Assembly: GCF_051401765.1 (NCBI RefSeq) | Contig: NC_135071.1 | Coordinates: forward strand, 15,168,961-15,232,960 | Reading direction: 5' to 3' | Source: Calliopsis andreniformis | Taxonomy: Eukaryota > Arthropoda > Insecta > Hymenoptera > Andrenidae | DNA length: 64,000 bases | Part shown: positions 60,711 through 64,000 of the stretch, one piece after another | Position numbering within the stretch: position 1 is the stretch's first letter | Layout: every line of letters begins with the position of its first letter | The notes under the pieces: generated by a model | Seen by the model: only the letters and a program-made list of their open reading frames with translations | Told to the model about the DNA's origin: nothing | Database searches by the model: none | Translations under genes and position numbers: made by a program

Positions 60711-63700
60711 GTGTACTGTGCGCCACTCATCCAACACCCCCACTCGAAGCACGCGCAAGGGTGAAAGTGTGGCGGATGAAAGAGGGTGAGACTGGACCTA
60801 GGCGCGGATGGAGAACGGTGCTTCCAGGGAGTGTGAATGATGGGTGGAATTGGGGATTGATAATTGATTGGAGGATGTTGCTTGGGTGTTTGGGGTGAGA
60901 GGTGATGGACACTGGATAGGTTCAAATGTGCCTGGAGAAGAGTAAAGTAAGAGAGAGGGTTTTGGGTGCAAGGGGGTGATTGTCTGCAGTAAGTTTCATT
61001 AATAGAAGCGAAGCCTTTGAAATTTGAAGGGTAGTAGAAATGACTGAGCATGTGGAAATAAAATCATTGTAGATACATAAAATCACTATTTAATTCTTTA
61101 TAGAACAAGTTGTTTCACTGTAGGTGTTCCAAATCGTTTAAATAAAAAACTAGTCGCGTCGAATGTGATTACAAGTGGAATTCAATGATCTAATAGTAGT
61201 CTATTATGTAAAAACTTTCTATTGGATAACTTGAGAAAGTAGTCTTAAGGTATCATTCACGTTGAAACTTAGTCTCAATTGTACTAATAATTGGCATATG
61301 AAAGTATACTCTAAGAAATCTTTGAAAACTCACGAAAGTCAGAATATTATTGAAAATAAAGTGTAGCCCAACAACTAAAAATTATCCAAAGCAAACTCTG
61401 AAGAAATCACTTGACGAAGTAAAGCCTTAAATGCTACTTAATACCCTTTAACAACATTATCAGACGTCAGTTTTCACACTCCAGTCACGATTCACAACGT
61501 CGAGCGACATTTACCCGCGCTGCGACTGAAGGTGATCGAACCCACAGCTATAAATCAATCTTAATGTTTCCCAGGCTATCGATCAACGCAAATTACCATG
61601 TCACATGAACCCCTGGTTACCCCATTTCAGAAATCCAGTACCCAACTATCGCTGAAACCAGCGATCACATCACTCCAGTCTGCCTGGAGCCTCATGTAGC
61701 GCTTTCGTTTGTCTGAAAACTTGTTCCTTTCACGTAAACAAATATTAACTACCTCGCGTAACCAGTTACGCCACAGTTCCGAGACAGCAATGGTTATCTC
61801 GATGGTCGTTTGCTGTCTGACTGCCAGTAGGTACCGTGTCGAGTAAAAAGTCCCTCTCGTAAAAAGTCCCCCTCGATAAGAGGGAGTGAACGCAGAATTG
61901 GACCGACACGTGGGGAGAAAGAGCAGCACGAGTGGCGACGATGCAATGCCAATGATCGATGGCTCAGGGAAGTTTCTGGTTCAAGGCCAGCCTCGTCCCT
62001 CTATCGAGGATAAGAAAAAGAGAGAGCAGGTAGAACGAGCTGGCCGCCGGCGAGAGTTGCGCAAGAACCGAAGCTGATGTAAAGATCATTACGCGCGGTG
62101 ATGACGTTACGTGTTACGAGATGCCTACACACCAGCTGACTAAATCAGTGAAAGTAATCCCCTGCGCAGTGCAGATAACAGAGACACGACGCCAGCGACG
62201 GCTGGCCTTTCACCATTGCTTCGTGAAGAAATGAACTTGAGGTTCTCTGTTCCCAGTAACGATTGGGACGTAGTGCATTTGGAATGAGAAACTTTTCCTG
62301 GGGTCTGAAAGAGGAAGGGCACATCTACTTACAAGGTTTGGAAGTCTGAAGACAGATATTGAAATGAAGGAATATACAAAACATTTAATAAGAATCTACC
62401 TCCCTTTCACCTATCTATCATAAAATACTCCTAACTTTTTGCCTCTTTTCACAAATCCTTGAACCTCCTAATGACTCTAGAGAACACTTTTCCAAGGCCT
62501 CGATGACCACAGACTCATTGCAAGACTACTTTCTGCGATCACCAGAAGAGTGATTAAGAAACACAAAAAGGCACAGAGTCCCTTCTCCAATTACGCAACT
62601 CCGCCAATCTCAATACCAAGCCATCGATAAGATCGATTCGAACATCCAAACACGGTCATGAATCGCTAATCCCCAGTTCCACCAGGAATTTCAAAGCTTC
62701 GAGAACTCTATCGACTCCTAACCGAATTGTCCACTTTCTAGCGAGTCGCTGCGCCAGCCATTATCAATAAGCGAGCAAGCCACCGCAAAAGTGGTTGGCA
62801 GAGCTGGCAGCTCCATTTGGGAGATAGGATCATCGTTATGCCAGTTTCGCGGCTGAATTACTAGACGAAGGAGCATCTGTGTCGGCAAGTCGGTTTACGA
62901 GCACAGACTATACGGTCAGACGAAGAATCCACGTGCTCGCAAGGGGCCATAAACGAACTATCATTTGCTCAAAGGTCGCAACGATGCGCTTAATACCCTC
63001 TGCAACAGGAGCCAACCGACTTCGATCTTCCTGCCATGAGTTGTCAATTATTCCGAGTGTCCCCTGAGGCTTGACTGTACCGCGAATAAAATTCGACCTA
63101 GATACAGCTTTATCAACAAAGTCCCCTGCTCCGTAAATAAATTAATTCATCGATTCACCTTGCAACTGATTTCACGTGGATATTCTTTAAAGGTGGCTTC
63201 TAGTTGAGAGGTCAAAAATGGGGACTTTTTTGAGAATTTTTTCCAAAGAAACCATGAGACATTTTAATAAGAGGGTTTCGGCTCACTTCTTTACTCACGT
63301 TTAGAGAATGATCAACATTAACATCGTTGTAAGGCTCTAAGACGCTCCAACATTGTTCAGGTTTGAGGATCGTAGAACCAGCGACGTAATCTATGCTATT
63401 TCTCAAAATGAACGCCTTGGCTCGTCGTTAAATATCGTTGCCTCGGTTGAATAGAGTCGTTTGGTTTGCCACAGGCGTAATTAATCCTGTCGCAGCGTCT
63501 TAATGTTGCCATGCAGCTGCGACAAAAATAAGTGCCATGTAACGTTGATATATAGTGCGGTGACAAAAATGTAGAACAATTGTCGTACTGAGGGGCGATG
63601 AGAGATCCTTAAGTGTAATATTCAGGCTTTAATGAGACGCTGCCAGCTTACGGCAGTATCCACATCAGGAGGCATATGGCCAACAGTTTGGGAGAATTTA

Positions 63701-63778
63701 GAAACTCGAGTAGCTCCCCAACATGCTCACCTATTTGATTTTTCTGACTTGAATTTTCTGATTGTTAGTTTAGAATAT
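60711..63778. other. Gene-free stretch
   Basis: Mixed composition with short frames only; the duplication at 61.85 kb is the single structured item seen. Confidence 0.5.
61841..61875. repeat. Short tandem duplication, ~16 bp
   Basis: GTAAAAAGTCCCTCTC is followed directly by GTAAAAAGTCCCCCTC. Confidence 0.7.
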
Positions 63779-64000
63779 GCAGTAGTGGACAAAAGTTTAA
63801 GACTACTAGGTTAAAACATTGTTAATATTTGAATTGCTGTAACTTCATGATAAGAAGTAGCGTAACAACCTTTCTATGGCCATTTCAAAGAATGGATCTT
63901 CTATTTTTATAATTCTAAATTGAATTTCCTTGACGATGATTCTACATTAGGAAGAGAGCAGGAAAGGAAAACTGGGTTTTCTCTAAAAACTTGAAAAAAT
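63779..64000 (+). mobile_element. Possible Tc1/mariner terminus running off the right edge
   Basis: GCAGTAGTGGACAAAAGTTT followed by AAGACTACTAGG has the style of Tc1-like terminal repeats, which commonly open CAGT-G-TGGNCAAAAGTTTA-GAC. The next 200 bp (TTGAATTGCTGTAACTTCAT and onward) is compatible with the non-coding end of such an element. The other terminus and any transposase would lie outside the window. Confidence 0.35.

Noticed and set aside
60291..60758. 155-codon minus-strand frame opposite the possible exon
   Set aside because: Glycine- and arginine-rich translation typical of GC-rich antisense; no splice or domain support.
1..64000. tRNA genes, common microRNA sequences and CRISPR-like arrays
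   Set aside because: Scanned by eye for the T-loop GGTTCRANNCC, for well-known insect microRNA sequences and for evenly spaced repeats with unique spacers; none was found. A covariance-model search would be decisive.

Overview
The window reads as eukaryotic nuclear DNA that is almost entirely non-coding. No bacterial-style operon, rRNA, tRNA or CRISPR array could be recognised. AT-rich stretches alternate with GC-rich patches full of undepleted CpG (around 11.0, 13.0, 26.8, 43.0, 53.3 and 55.4 kb), and there are many short inverted-repeat transposons and low-complexity tracts. This fits an insect, and my best guess is a hymenopteran such as a bee. That is an inference from composition and repeat style, not from a recognised orthologous gene. 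Open reading frames of 60-165 codons occur in every frame, but nearly all are chance frames in GC-rich patches or frames running through repeats.

Three places carry coding-like evidence. (1) At 42,436-42,585 on the minus strand, an ATG opens exactly 50 codons of a proline-rich N-terminus and ends at a good splice donor. Behind it is a CpG-rich island (about 42,640-43,350) that looks like its promoter and 5' leader. The rest of the gene would lie at lower coordinates, making much of the left half an intron or gene-poor regulatory space, but I could not find the next exon. (2) At 12,076-12,327 (minus) an AT-rich frame ends in a compact Cys-x-Cys / Cys-x2-Cys / Cys-x2-Cys cluster, like the zinc-binding C-terminus of piggyBac-type transposases or a last exon. 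(3) At 60,572-60,710 (plus) a splice-flanked, GC3-rich stretch might be an exon, but its frame is ambiguous.

The main content is mobile DNA. About twenty inverted-repeat elements or fragments can be seen, most in families without an obvious coding partner here. They include a hAT-type MITE (35,355-35,692; 47,379-47,565; fragment near 49,426) with near-perfect 8-bp target duplications, a family at 18,986-19,180 and 30,750-30,956, a family at 20,357-20,538 and 29,236-29,316, and a palindromic ~70-bp element in four copies (15.6, 27.3, 29.9 and 47.8 kb). Long-arm singletons lie at 8.8, 17.6, 23.0, 30.0, 31.0, 32.3, 37.8, 42.1, 44.1 and 47.6 kb. A possible Tc1/mariner terminus starts at 63,779 and runs off the right edge. 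They cluster at 29.2-32.6 kb and 47.3-47.9 kb.

Tandem structure is also common: a ~335-bp array of an 8-bp CCCTAGAA unit (4.84-5.18 kb), a decayed ~100-bp repeat array (9.7-10.2 kb), a 195-bp duplication (16.5-16.9 kb), a 58-bp duplication (25.35-25.47 kb) and a recent ~212-bp duplication (38.63-39.05 kb). A GC-rich segment is present three times within 2.7 kb (19.58, 21.1 and 22.18 kb). I see no complete undescribed multi-gene system. The most promising leads are the MITE families, the triplicated segment and the orphan first exon.
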